From Prolixibacteraceae bacterium (GTDB lineage Bacteria > Bacteroidota > Bacteroidia > Bacteroidales > Prolixibacteraceae), in assembly GCA_016930735.1 (NCBI GenBank), contig JAFGGF010000385.1, positions 1-22,862 on the forward strand: a DNA stretch of 22,862 nt. The letters run 5' to 3'. The number at the start of each line of letters is the position of its first letter. Within the stretch, counting starts at the first letter, position 1. The notes under the pieces were generated by a model. It made no database searches. It was not told the origin of the DNA and worked only from the letters and a program-made list of their open reading frames with translations. Below are positions 1 through 7,645 of the stretch, in pieces. A program made the position numbers and the translations under genes.

Positions 1-35
1 CACAGAATAAGAAGAATAAATAATAGTTTTTTCAT
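1..35 (-). CDS. Start of a secreted or membrane protein gene, cut by the window edge
   Basis: An ATG on the minus strand at 35-33 opens a frame that runs off the window. The visible residues are M-K-K-L-L-F-I-L-L-I-L: two lysines and then a run of leucine, isoleucine and phenylalanine. That is the normal beginning of a Sec signal peptide or an N-terminal membrane anchor. Nothing can be said about the mature protein. A strong terminator ends 46 bases upstream, so the gene probably has its own promoter in that short gap, or is read through from upstream with the terminator acting as an attenuator. With only 11 codons visible, this remains a tentative gene start. Confidence 0.5.
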   Translation of the reverse strand, partial: MKKLLFILLIL

Positions 36-80
36 AGATTAAATTTTAATTATTATCTGGACTCTTGCTTTTTTTAAAAT

Positions 81-107
81 AAAAAACCCCCATAGGGGAT
101 ATGGGGG
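81..107 (-). terminator. Strong intrinsic terminator on the minus strand
   Basis: Read on the minus strand, CCCCCATA (107-100) pairs perfectly with TATGGGGG (94-87) around a 5-base TCCCC loop. Six T (86-81) follow and then more T/A-rich sequence. An 8-bp stem with five G:C pairs and a U-tract is a textbook Rho-independent terminator. The plus strand has no T-tract after the hairpin. It could end a transcript from the 63-residue gene or from the gene-free stretch upstream, or act as an attenuator in the leader of the gene starting at 35. Confidence 0.85.
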
Positions 108-469
108 CTTAAACCTTGCCACTTACAAAGTTTACCATGTTACGCAATCGATTAATTGATACTGTTTACTATTTCTATGAAAAATTGCGTAGTTATTTCA
201 ATTTTTAAACCCTACTCCCCTTTTAAATGCTTTATTTTTAGTGTTTTTAATACCACACACTCAAACATAATGATAAATAGATTTAAAAAATTATAATATC
301 AACAAACGGTTAACAGCAAGGGGTATCATGCATTAATCCAGTGATTTGTGATCTGATCGATGTTTTAATACATTTAGCAGACAAAAGAGGTTCGTTTGTA
401 TTGGATCAAATGTAATTTGTAGTTGTTTTTTTAGTGTTTTAACAGGGGTTTTATGCTATTTTGTATTTT
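108..469. other. Gene-free stretch of about 360 bases; possible leader or small RNA
   Basis: No convincing reading frame lies here on either strand. Two items stand out. One is a perfect 8-bp inverted repeat, TACGCAAT (141-148) and ATTGCGTA (184-191), enclosing a near-palindrome around ATCGATTAATTGAT. The other is a minus-strand TATGTTTG at 269-262, matching the Bacteroidota -7 consensus TAnnTTTG, but without a recognisable TTG at the -33 position. Transcription from that box would end at the terminator at 81-107 and give an RNA of roughly 170 bases, or a leader for the gene starting at 35. Neither reading is proven. Confidence 0.3.
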
Positions 470-661
470 TTATGCAGCTTTATTATCAAAGGCATCGGCA
501 ATTATATCAGGGTAAACGTTACCAAAATTATCTACGCACCATTGTTGTAATTCATCAATTTCACTTTCTTCAATCCACCCGATACATTTATTTAGTTCTT
601 TTTGAAAAAGCTCCCGGCTAAATGTAACTTTTGGCAATATTACCTTTGCGTATTCTATCAT
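470..661 (-). CDS. Small hypothetical protein, 63 residues
   Basis: I do not recognise the family. The product is an acidic, soluble-looking protein without signal peptide or membrane segment. It has a short start segment with a proline (P10), then an apparently helical stretch rich in Glu, Leu and Lys, and an ending containing F-G-N-V-Y-P-D. Two Cys (26 and 42) and two Trp (29 and 41) are evenly placed and could form a small core or a metal or disulfide pair. The amphipathic pattern and plausible composition favour a real gene over chance. It follows trpA by about 275 bases on the same strand. Nothing in the sequence links it to tryptophan metabolism, and no clear promoter or ribosome binding site was found. 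Confidence 0.6.
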   Translation of the reverse strand: MIEYAKVILPKVTFSRELFQKELNKCIGWIEESEIDELQQWCVDNFGNVYPDIIADAFDNKAA

Positions 662-936
662 GGCTTTTTGTTTTATACGTTATTAATATAACATCAAAAT
701 TCCGTTTCTGTTATGCTGAATAATATCAATTAACACTTATTAACTTTTAAATACGTATTCGTCTTTTTTATCTGTTTGAATTAAAACCCATTACCTACTG
801 AAATGTTAAAAATGTTACATAACATCAGGATTCTGATCCTTTTTCGGTATGTGAAAATACAACACCTGTGTAACACTAACTTTATCAGAATATTAATAAT
901 TTATACTCAAACTGTTATGGAGTAGTTAATTTACTA

Positions 937-1716
937 TTACCCGTTTTTAACAGACTTAACAAATTCAGTTATACTCTTTTCCAAAGGAATATTATTTTTA
1001 AACGAATTAATAAATGCTGTCCCGATTATTGCTCCGTTTGCATTTTCACAGGCTTTATTAAAAGTTTGGTTATCAGAAATTCCAAAGCCGATTAAACGTG
1101 GTGTTTTAAGCCCGAGGCTGTTTACCCTGTTAAAGTAATCCTGGTGGAAATCTTCAACCTTTTGGTTTTTACCTGTTGTCGACGATGAGGAAACCATGTA
1201 AATAAATCCCCCCGTTTTATTATCAATTTCAAGTATCCTTTCATCTGATGTTTGTGGGGTTATCAGTAAAATATTATGAATACCGTTTTTTTCAAAAAAC
1301 GATTGATAATTATTTTCAAACTCCCAGAGAGGCAGGTCAGGAAGGATGGCTCCGTCGATGCCGGTTTCGTTGCATTTATTACAGAATCTTTCTACTCCGA
1401 ACTGGTAAACAGGATTAAAATAACCCATAAGAATCAGCGGGACAGAAACCTTGTCCCTGATATTTTTCAACTGGTTAAAAAGCAGATTTAGGTTCATTCC
1501 ATTAACCAGTGCCAGGTGGCTGCTTTGCTGGATAACCGGCCCGTCGGCTGTAGGATCTGAGAATGGAATCCCGATCTCGATCAGGTCGGCACCTGCCTTT
1601 TCAAGTTCTGTAATTATTGAAACGGTATCGTTCAGATTTGGATAACCAGCTGTAAAGTATACCGATAATATATCTTTTTGTTTTTGCTCAAAAAGTGTAT
1701 TTATTCTGTTTTTCAT
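937..1716 (-). CDS. trpA: Tryptophan synthase alpha subunit
   Basis: TrpA cleaves indole-3-glycerol phosphate to indole and glyceraldehyde 3-phosphate and passes indole through the tunnel to TrpB in the cytoplasmic alpha2-beta2 complex. The 259 residues match the usual TIM-barrel length. The signature I-E-I-G-I-P-F-S-D-P holds the catalytic Glu47, and the following T-A-D-G-P holds the catalytic Asp58. The phosphate-binding end of the barrel is seen as G-F-G-I-S and I-I-G-T-A-F near the C-terminus. It is the last gene of the trp operon but lies 135 bases after trpB, with a repeat element in the gap. No convincing terminator was found in the 275 gene-free bases that follow, so the operon may be read into the 63-residue gene. 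Confidence 0.97.
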   Translation of the reverse strand: MKNRINTLFEQKQKDILSVYFTAGYPNLNDTVSIITELEKAGADLIEIGIPFSDPTADGPVIQQSSHLALVNGMNLNLLFNQLKNIRDKVSVPLILMGYFNPVYQFGVERFCNKCNETGIDGAILPDLPLWEFENNYQSFFEKNGIHNILLITPQTSDERILEIDNKTGGFIYMVSSSSTTGKNQKVEDFHQDYFNRVNSLGLKTPRLIGFGISDNQTFNKACENANGAIIGTAFINSFKNNIPLEKSITEFVKSVKNG

Positions 1717-1730
1717 ATTATTCTGTTATT

Positions 1731-1799
1731 TGTCATGGAGAGCCTGTCGAACCATGATTTATGTTTTTTATTTCATCCTTTGACAGGCTCAGGATGATA
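1731..1799. repeat. Palindromic intergenic repeat between trpB and trpA
   Basis: Two related arms of about 27 bases face each other. The left arm (1731-1757) contains GAGCCTGTCGAA and the right arm (1773-1799) contains its near-complement TTTGACAGGCTC. Each arm is also a small hairpin: CATGG/CCATG in the left arm and CATCC/GGATG in the right. The core resembles the short GAGCCTGTCGAAGGATG-type palindromes I recall as frequent in intergenic DNA of Bacteroidota, so this is probably one copy of a dispersed REP-like family. It lies inside the operon and would be transcribed as a long hairpin between trpB and trpA. Confidence 0.7.
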
Positions 1800-1851
1800 A
1801 GGTGCATTTATTTTCAGTGTTACAAAAAAATAACATGATTGGAAGAAAGTA

Positions 1852-3033
1852 TTAATAACCGAAATAATCCAGGTAGGTTTGCATATCCTTGTCACCTCTG
1901 CCCGAAAGGTTAATAACTGTTACGTCGTTTTCATTAAATTCAAGTTGATTTAATGCAGCCAGGGCATGAGCCGATTCCAGGGCCGGGATGATTCCTTCTT
2001 TTTGTGTCAGTAAAAGTGCTGCTTCCAAAACTTCCTTATCGGTTGCATACAAATATTTTGCCCTGCCACTTTTAAACAAGTGGGCATGCATCGGGCCAAT
2101 TCCCGGATAATCGAGCCCGGCTGAAATTGAATAAGGTTCTGTAATCTGACCGTCCTTGTTTTGCATTAACATGGTTTTACTCGAATGCAAAACTCCGGGT
2201 GAGCCAACCTTTAAAGTAGCCGCTGTTTCATCCGTGTCAACTCCTTTCCCGGCAGCTTCAACGCCAATCAGTTCCACTTCTTTATTTTCGAGGAAATGAT
2301 AGAATGCACCGGCAGCATTACTGCCACCTCCAACACATGCAATTATCCGGGTTGGCAATTCATTTCCGGTTTGTTCGGCAAGCTGAACTTTAAGTTCTTT
2401 GCTGATAACCGCCTGAAAACGGGCGACCATATCAGGGTAGGGGTGTGGCCCCACAACCGAACCAATAATATAATGTGTATGCACCGGATTGTTGATCCAG
2501 TCGCGCATGGCTTCATTTGTTGCATCTTTCAGGGTTTTGTTTCCACTGTGGACCGGGATTACCTCGGCACCCAGCATTTTCATCTTTTTTACATTTGGCG
2601 CCTGGCGTTCCACATCAAGTGCTCCCATATAAACCACACACTGAACGCCTTTTAAAGCACATACTGTAGCGGTTGCTACTCCGTGCTGCCCGGCACCGGT
2701 TTCAGCAATAATCCGGGTTTTGCCAAGTTTCTGAGCCAGTAAAATCTGCCCCACTGTATTGTTCAGTTTATGCGAACCTGTATGATTCAAATCTTCTCTT
2801 TTCAGATAGATTTTTGTATCGTAATGTTCCGATAACCGTTTTGCAAAATACAGCGGCGAAGGCCTGCCAACATAATTCTTCAGCAGGTGAATGAATTCCT
2901 CAATAAATTCTTCTGAATGAATGATATCAAGGTATCGGAGCCGCAATTCTTCAATATTGGCATACATCATTTCGGGAATCCAGGCGCCTCCGAATTCACC
3001 GTAATATCCTTTTTCGTCTACATTATAATCCAT
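1852..3033 (-). CDS. trpB: Tryptophan synthase beta subunit
   Basis: TrpB is the PLP enzyme that condenses indole with L-serine to give tryptophan. The length of 393 residues is typical of the TrpB1 type that pairs with TrpA. H-T-G-S-H-K-L-N-N carries the PLP lysine, Lys89. E-T-G-A-G-Q-H-G-V-A is the substrate carboxylate loop. G-G-G-S-N-A binds the cofactor phosphate. The C-terminal part has the S-G-R-G-D-K-D motif near residue 380. It starts 5 bases after the trpF stop, so it is translated from the same message. In many Bacteroidota trpB stands first in the operon; here it stands sixth. Confidence 0.97.
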   Translation of the reverse strand: MDYNVDEKGYYGEFGGAWIPEMMYANIEELRLRYLDIIHSEEFIEEFIHLLKNYVGRPSPLYFAKRLSEHYDTKIYLKREDLNHTGSHKLNNTVGQILLAQKLGKTRIIAETGAGQHGVATATVCALKGVQCVVYMGALDVERQAPNVKKMKMLGAEVIPVHSGNKTLKDATNEAMRDWINNPVHTHYIIGSVVGPHPYPDMVARFQAVISKELKVQLAEQTGNELPTRIIACVGGGSNAAGAFYHFLENKEVELIGVEAAGKGVDTDETAATLKVGSPGVLHSSKTMLMQNKDGQITEPYSISAGLDYPGIGPMHAHLFKSGRAKYLYATDKEVLEAALLLTQKEGIIPALESAHALAALNQLEFNENDVTVINLSGRGDKDMQTYLDYFGY

Positions 3034-3038
3034 ATATT

Positions 3039-3674
3039 TTACGATTTTAATTTTTCAATGAATGATTGAAGCAAAGAAATATTTTTTAACCCGGGCTGGT
3101 CTTCAAACCCGCTGTTTAAATCAACTCCTGCTAATTTCGGATGGGATATTAATCTGATGGTTTCTGCATCATCAGGTTTAATTCCTCCACTCAAAAGAAA
3201 AGGGATTTCTCCATTGTACTCTGCCAGTTTTTCCCAGTTGAATTTTTTTCCACTGCCACCATGCGATAATGTTTTTGTATCAAAAAGTAAAAAATCGGTA
3301 ACTTCAGAATAAAGGTCAGTAATCTGAAAATCAAATGATTCATCTACTCCGAAAGCTTTTATAACTTTGAACCCTTCCTGTTTTATTTTGCAGCAGAATT
3401 CAACCGTTTCGGTTCCATGTAACTGAATATAATCCAGTTCGTATTGTTTTCCGGATATTACGATTAACTCGTGGTCTTCATTTACAAAAACACCAACTTT
3501 GGGTATTGTTGTCTGAAATAATCTGGTTTTTTCAGTTTCAGTTAAATCGCCGACAAATCTTTTCGACTTTGGGTATAAAATGAAACCCATGAGGTCAATT
3601 CCCAGTTCTGAAACCGCTTTCCGGTTTTCCGGGAATTTCATCCCGCACACTTTTATTAAGAGTTTTCCCGGCAT
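3039..3674 (-). CDS. trpF: Phosphoribosylanthranilate isomerase
   Basis: TrpF converts N-(5'-phosphoribosyl)anthranilate to the ribulose form (CdRP) by an Amadori rearrangement. The 211 residues fit the monofunctional TIM-barrel enzyme. K-V-C-G-M places the general base at Cys10. F-I-L-Y-P-K-S-K-R is the early family signature. F-D-T-K-T places the general acid at Asp132. L-L-S-G-G-I and V-D-L-N-S-G-F-E-D-Q-P-G form the phosphate-binding end. The gene starts one base after the trpC stop, so the two are almost certainly translationally coupled. Trp pathway isomerase and synthase are separate proteins here, unlike the fused TrpCF of E. coli. Confidence 0.97.
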   Translation of the reverse strand: MPGKLLIKVCGMKFPENRKAVSELGIDLMGFILYPKSKRFVGDLTETEKTRLFQTTIPKVGVFVNEDHELIVISGKQYELDYIQLHGTETVEFCCKIKQEGFKVIKAFGVDESFDFQITDLYSEVTDFLLFDTKTLSHGGSGKKFNWEKLAEYNGEIPFLLSGGIKPDDAETIRLISHPKLAGVDLNSGFEDQPGLKNISLLQSFIEKLKS

Positions 3675-3675
3675 G

Positions 3676-4461
3676 TCAAAAAGGTAAATTTGAAATAAAT
3701 TCCCTGCAGGTTTTTGCAGGATCGTTGGTTTTCATAAAAGTTTCACCTATCAGAAATCCTTTAAAACCATTTTCCTTCAAAAGCTGAATATTTGAAACTT
3801 CGGATAAACCGCTTTCCGAAATTTTTATAAATTGATAGGGAATTTGTTTAGCCAGCCTTATAGAGTGTTGAATATCGACCTCGAAAGTTTTCAGGTTGCG
3901 ATTGTTTATTCCCACCAAGTCGTTAAAATCTGGAATTTTCTCCAGTTCATCTTCATTGTGAACCTCAACAAGTATTTCCAATCCCAGCTTTTTTGCAGTT
4001 TCGGCCAGGTTGAACAGTTCTTCTTTTTTCAGGCAGGCAGCGATCAGTAAAATAACATCTGCTCCATATGCCTTTGCTTCATAAATCTGTATTTCATCAA
4101 TAATAAAATCCTTTCTGAGGATCGGAGTATCCGGATTTGCCTTTCTTGTTTTTACCAGGTTTTCAAGGCATCCGCCAAAAAAATCCGAATCTGTAAGAAC
4201 TGAGATTCCAACTGCACCTGCATCAACATAACCTTTGGTAACTTCTTCAATTGAAGCATTGGAATTTATTATCCCTTTTGAAGGCGATTTCTGTTTAAAT
4301 TCAGCAATTATCCCGATTTGTTTTTCAGATATGGCTTTTTTCAATGAATTACAATTCCGGTTAAAAAGAGGCATTTCTTCTAACATTTTAACAGAAGTTT
4401 TTCTTTTTAATTCTCTTACTTCATCTTTTTTAACTTCAATTATTTTATTCAGGATGTTCAT
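3676..4461 (-). CDS. trpC: Indole-3-glycerol phosphate synthase
   Basis: TrpC closes the indole ring of CdRP with loss of CO2 and water. The protein has 261 residues, the usual length of the single-domain enzyme. I-I-A-E-F-K-Q-K-S-P-S-K-G gives Glu54 and Lys56, L-R-K-D-F gives Lys117, and L-V-E-V-H gives Glu166, matching the known catalytic set of the family. G-I-N-N-R-N-L and S-E-S-G-L are the later barrel signatures. It lies 7 bases after trpD and 1 base before trpF, in the middle of the compact operon. Confidence 0.97.
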   Translation of the reverse strand: MNILNKIIEVKKDEVRELKRKTSVKMLEEMPLFNRNCNSLKKAISEKQIGIIAEFKQKSPSKGIINSNASIEEVTKGYVDAGAVGISVLTDSDFFGGCLENLVKTRKANPDTPILRKDFIIDEIQIYEAKAYGADVILLIAACLKKEELFNLAETAKKLGLEILVEVHNEDELEKIPDFNDLVGINNRNLKTFEVDIQHSIRLAKQIPYQFIKISESGLSEVSNIQLLKENGFKGFLIGETFMKTNDPAKTCREFISNLPF

Positions 4462-4468
4462 GTATCAA

Positions 4469-5455
4469 TTATAATATAAAGTTTTTTAATGACTGAAGTG
4501 CTTTCCCGTTATTTAATGATTCAGTTGCAATTTCGACGCATTCCCTGAGTGTTTTTTTGGGTTCAATGGTTTTGATTCCAAGGGCTGCATTGGCAATTAC
4601 AACGTTGTTTTGTGCATTTGTCCCTTTTCCTGAAAGAATATCTGTAAATATCTTTGCAGCCTCTTCAATGTTATTCCCGCCAAACAATTCATTGGGTGTT
4701 ATCTTTGAAAAACCAAAGTCTGACGGGCTAAATTCTCCTTCCGATAAATTTGAAGCAAAGTGTGTTTTACCTGTTAACGAAATTTCATCGTAGCCATCCA
4801 GACTGTTTATAATATGGAAAGCCATTCTCGATGTTTTGTAAACTTCTTTGTACAATTCGAAAACCTCGTTGTTGTAAACTCCGAGCACCTGGTATTTTGG
4901 AAAAGAAGGATTAGTCATTGGCCCCAGGATATTAAAAAAGGTTTTTACCTTCAGTGCTTTTCTGACCGGAGCAATGTATTTCATTGCCGGATGGAAAAGC
5001 GGTGCATGTAAAAAAGTAATGCCGGCTTTCTCAAGCTCATTTTCAAGTTTGAACTTATCGTTACTGAATTTATAACCCAGGTATTCAAGGACATTGGATG
5101 AACCGCTGGTTGATGAAACAGCATAATTTCCGTGTTTTGCTACTTTATAACCTGCACCGGCTACAATAAATGATGCAAGTGTTGAAATGTTAAATGTATT
5201 TTTACCATCGCCCCCGGTACCAACAATATCAATGGTATTATATGCTGACAGGTCAGTTGAAAGGCAAAGGTCGAGCATTGCCTCCCTGAAACCTGCGAGT
5301 TCTGCAGGTGAAATAGGACGCATCCTGTAAACAGTTAGCAAAGAGGCAAATTCTATTTCCGAGTGTGCACCTTTCCCCACAGAAATTAAAACTTCCTTCG
5401 CTTTTTCACGTGACAGTCTATTTCCTTCAAACAGGTAATTTAATAAATCCTTCAT
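4469..5455 (-). CDS. trpD: Anthranilate phosphoribosyltransferase
   Basis: TrpD transfers the phosphoribosyl group of PRPP to anthranilate. The protein has 328 residues, with a helical N-terminal domain and the PRPP-binding domain of family-3 phosphoribosyltransferases. I-V-G-T-G-G-D-G (GTGGD at 79-83) is the pyrophosphate loop, N-I-S-T follows at 89-92, and K-H-G-N stands at 107-110. S-G-S-S-N-V-L-E and F-N-I-L-G-P-M-T-N-P are further family signatures. No glutaminase domain is fused to it, since trpG is a separate gene 11 bases upstream. Most of the protein matches the family closely and the call is firm. Confidence 0.97.
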   Translation of the reverse strand: MKDLLNYLFEGNRLSREKAKEVLISVGKGAHSEIEFASLLTVYRMRPISPAELAGFREAMLDLCLSTDLSAYNTIDIVGTGGDGKNTFNISTLASFIVAGAGYKVAKHGNYAVSSTSGSSNVLEYLGYKFSNDKFKLENELEKAGITFLHAPLFHPAMKYIAPVRKALKVKTFFNILGPMTNPSFPKYQVLGVYNNEVFELYKEVYKTSRMAFHIINSLDGYDEISLTGKTHFASNLSEGEFSPSDFGFSKITPNELFGGNNIEEAAKIFTDILSGKGTNAQNNVVIANAALGIKTIEPKKTLRECVEIATESLNNGKALQSLKNFIL

Positions 5456-5466
5456 ATTGTTGTATT

Positions 5467-6042
5467 TTAGTTGTTTAACCAGTTTTTTATAATTTGTTCA
5501 CCAACCGGTGTCAGCACGGATTCAGGATGGTACTGAACACCTTCAACATTGTATTCCTTATGTTTTATCGACATTACCTGTCCTTTATTATCGAGGGCGG
5601 TAACTTCAAAACATTCAGGTAAATCGTTGGAATCCACAATCCAGGAATGATACCTGCCTGCATCAAATGTGTCGGTGATATTTTCATATAAACATGTATT
5701 TCGGCTGGTAATTTTTACAGGGGTTGCAATACCGTGCAGCACTTCATTCATATTGAGCAGTTTGCCTCCAAATGCTTCTCCAATGGCCTGATGTCCGAGG
5801 CAAACGCCCAGTATACTTTTGGTTGGAGCATATTTTTTAATAATGTCGAGCAGGAGCCCTGCCTCAACAGGAATACCCGGTCCTGGAGAAAGTACAATTT
5901 TATCATACTCCTGAAGTTCTTCAAGTGTAACCTCATCGTTTCTTTTAACAGTTACCGGCAATCCTGAGATTTTTTTAATTGCATGTACCAGGTTGTAGGT
6001 AAACGAATCGTAATTATCAATAACTATTATTTTCATAATCAT
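5467..6042 (-). CDS. trpG: Anthranilate synthase component II (glutamine amidotransferase)
   Basis: TrpG releases ammonia from glutamine and supplies it to TrpE. It is a class I glutaminase of 191 residues. D-N-Y-D-S-F-T-Y-N-L opens the protein, G-V-C-L-G-H-Q-A-I-G carries the nucleophile Cys81, and V-Q-Y-H-P-E-S supplies His172 and Glu174 to complete the triad. The start at 6042 lies 5 bases after the trpE stop; a second ATG two codons later would also serve. In some bacteria the same subunit also works with PabB for folate synthesis. Here the placement between trpE and trpD argues for tryptophan as the main role. Confidence 0.96.
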   Translation of the reverse strand: MIMKIIVIDNYDSFTYNLVHAIKKISGLPVTVKRNDEVTLEELQEYDKIVLSPGPGIPVEAGLLLDIIKKYAPTKSILGVCLGHQAIGEAFGGKLLNMNEVLHGIATPVKITSRNTCLYENITDTFDAGRYHSWIVDSNDLPECFEVTALDNKGQVMSIKHKEYNVEGVQYHPESVLTPVGEQIIKNWLNN

Positions 6043-6047
6043 TTGTT

Positions 6048-7454
6048 TTATCGTATGTTTTTTGCAAGGATTATTGCTTTTTTCAAAGCAGCCAGTTTGT
6101 TGTTCACTTCCTGAAGTTCATTTTCTTCTACCGAACCTGCAACAATTCCGGCACCGGCCTGGTAAAACAATTTGTTCCCTTTACTAAGGAATGAGCGGAT
6201 CATAATTGCATGGTTCAGTGTACGGTCGAAACCGAGATAACCAATACAGCCTCCGTAATAACCACGGTTCTGGTTTTCATACTGGTCAATTAACTGCATG
6301 GCGCGGTGTTTCGGAGCACCCGAAAGTGTACCTGCAGGGAAAGTTTCCCCCAGCACTTTTATCAGGTTTGTTTCATTGGTAATTTCACCTGAAACCTGAG
6401 AAACAAGATGGATCACATGTGAGAAGAACTGTACTTCGCGGTATGTTTCAACTACCACGTTTTCAGCATTCCGGCTAAGGTCATTCCTGGCTAAATCAAC
6501 CAGCATTACATGTTCCGAATTTTCCTTGGGATCGAGGCATAATTCTTCAGCCAGTTTTTTATCATGTTCATCATTTCCCGTACGCCTGAAAGTTCCGGCA
6601 ATCGGATGGATATATGCCTTGTTGTCTTTTACACGTAATTCAGCCTCAGGGCTTGAGCCAAAAATCCGGTATGTTCCGTAATCGAAATAAAACAGGTAGG
6701 GTGAAGGATTTACCGAACGCAGCGCGCGGTAAACATTAAAATCATCACCCTCAAATTTCTGATTGAACTGACGGCTCATAACAATCTGGAACACATCACC
6801 CCTGAAGCAATGTTCTTTCCCTTTTCTAACAAGATATTTATATTCTTCATCTGTAATATTTGATGATTCTTCTCCAATGGTTGTAAACGATTCTGTCGAA
6901 AAATTCAGGTTAACCAGTAAATGATGAATATAATCCATTTGAGAAACTTCATCTTCAAACAGGTTTTCGGTTATATGTAAAATATTTTTATGATGGTCGA
7001 TTGCCACAACGTATTTATAAAAACAATATTTAACCTCAGGAATTTGATAGGTTTCTGTTACCGGATTTTTTAAATCGATGTTTTCAAAATAAGTAATTGC
7101 ATCGTAATTTATATAGCCGAACAATCCATTGGAAGGTAATTTAATCCCGGTGTGTTTTACATCGAATGATTTAAAGTAGTTGTCAAGTTCCAAATCCAGG
7201 CTGGTTTCGGAAGCATTAATCCCGATCAATTCCTTGTCGGGAGTATTTATTTTTATCTTTCCTGAATCAACTGTAAATGAAGAAACAGGACTAAAGCAGA
7301 TAAAAGAATATGCATTTTCATGCCCCCGGTAATCAGAACTTTCCAAAAGGATCGATTTCGGGTAAAGCGACCTGAGCCTAAGGTAAACACTTACCGGGGT
7401 TACCGTATCGGCAATGATCTCTTTAACAATGGTATTAAACTGATATTTTTTCAT
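6048..7454 (-). CDS. trpE: Anthranilate synthase component I
   Basis: TrpE makes anthranilate from chorismate using ammonia from TrpG, the committed step of the pathway. The 468 residues are the usual length. The N-terminal part has the L-L-E-S-S motif near residues 36-40, and N-P-S-P-Y lies near 250. Together these form the tryptophan-binding site in the family, so feedback inhibition is expected. The C-terminal chorismate-binding domain shows P-I-A-G-T-F-R-R near 285, E-N-S-E-H-V-M-L-V-D-L-A-R-N-D near 313, G-T-L-S-G-A-P-K, and Y-Q-A-G-A-G-I-V. P-I-A-G-T, the L-L-E-S-S site and the operon context favour TrpE over PabB. It is the first structural gene, 33 bases after the second attenuator hairpin. 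Confidence 0.97.
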   Translation of the reverse strand: MKKYQFNTIVKEIIADTVTPVSVYLRLRSLYPKSILLESSDYRGHENAYSFICFSPVSSFTVDSGKIKINTPDKELIGINASETSLDLELDNYFKSFDVKHTGIKLPSNGLFGYINYDAITYFENIDLKNPVTETYQIPEVKYCFYKYVVAIDHHKNILHITENLFEDEVSQMDYIHHLLVNLNFSTESFTTIGEESSNITDEEYKYLVRKGKEHCFRGDVFQIVMSRQFNQKFEGDDFNVYRALRSVNPSPYLFYFDYGTYRIFGSSPEAELRVKDNKAYIHPIAGTFRRTGNDEHDKKLAEELCLDPKENSEHVMLVDLARNDLSRNAENVVVETYREVQFFSHVIHLVSQVSGEITNETNLIKVLGETFPAGTLSGAPKHRAMQLIDQYENQNRGYYGGCIGYLGFDRTLNHAIMIRSFLSKGNKLFYQAGAGIVAGSVEENELQEVNNKLAALKKAIILAKNIR

Positions 7455-7487
7455 TAATTATATTTTTAAATTTTTAAAATTCTGTTC

Positions 7488-7521
7488 AAAAAAAAACGGC
7501 TTACCGTGATCCGATAAGCCG
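7488..7521 (-). terminator. Second trp attenuator terminator, just before trpE
   Basis: On the minus strand CGGCTTATCG (7521-7512) pairs over its full 10 bases, with one G:U, to CGGTAAGCCG (7506-7497) around the loop GATCA. Nine T (7496-7488) follow. It stands 33 bases before the trpE start codon and after a Trp-rich leader peptide gene, so it is best read as the attenuator of the operon rather than as the end of an unrelated transcript. Confidence 0.9.
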
Positions 7522-7558
7522 CTTTTTATAATAATAGCATCTCTTTTCACAGTAATCC
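7498..7558 (-). promoter_or_regulatory. Candidate antiterminator of the second trp attenuator
   Basis: The last codons and stop of the second leader peptide, GGATTACTGTGA (7558-7547), can pair with TCACGGTAAGCC (7509-7498), the 3' arm of the terminator. Eleven of twelve positions pair, with one G:U and one A/G mismatch. A ribosome reaching the stop codon covers the first segment, leaving the terminator free to form. A ribosome stalled at the three Trp codons 15 or more bases upstream leaves it exposed, so the antiterminator can win. This is the standard logic of ribosome-mediated attenuation; the pairing was found by eye and not by energy calculation. Confidence 0.65.
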
Positions 7559-7606
7559 ATGAAATCCGAAACGCCACCACCAGTTATTTAAATTTGTATT
7601 TTTCAT
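7547..7606 (-). CDS. trpL: Second trp leader peptide, 19 residues with three consecutive Trp
   Basis: This short frame starts with ATG, directly after the purine stretch AAAGAG, and ends with TGA. The peptide reads M-K-N-T-N-L-N-N, then W-W-W at codons 9-11, then R-F-G-F-H-G-L-L. Three of its 19 codons are TGG, which chance would almost never produce. Its stop codon lies inside the candidate antiterminator, and a terminator hairpin begins 25 bases later. The peptide probably has no function of its own; its translation senses charged tRNA-Trp. It lies between the first attenuator terminator and trpE, so it acts only on transcripts that escaped the first switch. Confidence 0.88.
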   Translation of the reverse strand: MKNTNLNNWWWRFGFHGLL

Positions 7607-7617
7607 CTCTTTAAATT

Positions 7618-7645
7618 AAAAAAGCCCGCTTTTTGAGAAGCAGGC
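7618..7645 (-). terminator. First trp attenuator terminator
   Basis: On the minus strand GCCTGCT (7645-7639) pairs with AGCGGGC (7630-7624) around the 8-base loop TCTCAAAA. Six T follow (7623-7618). All seven positions pair, one of them as U:G. The hairpin begins 33 bases after the stop codon of the first Trp-rich leader peptide and ends 11 bases before the start of the second. Confidence 0.85.

Noticed and set aside
827..844. Hairpin AGGAT-TCTG-ATCCT followed by four T on the plus strand, looking like a terminator
   Set aside because: The stem is only 5 bp and no plus-strand gene lies upstream. Read on the minus strand, where trpA would need a terminator, it has no T-tract.
2296..2655. 119-codon plus-strand frame inside trpB
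   Set aside because: It lies antisense to a fully conserved trpB frame and its product resembles no known family. It is a shadow of trpB codon use.
6048..7454. trpE as pabB (folate synthesis)
   Set aside because: The tryptophan-binding L-L-E-S-S and N-P-S-P-Y motifs, the P-I-A-G-T motif and its place behind a Trp leader and before trpG-D-C-F-B-A favour anthranilate synthase.
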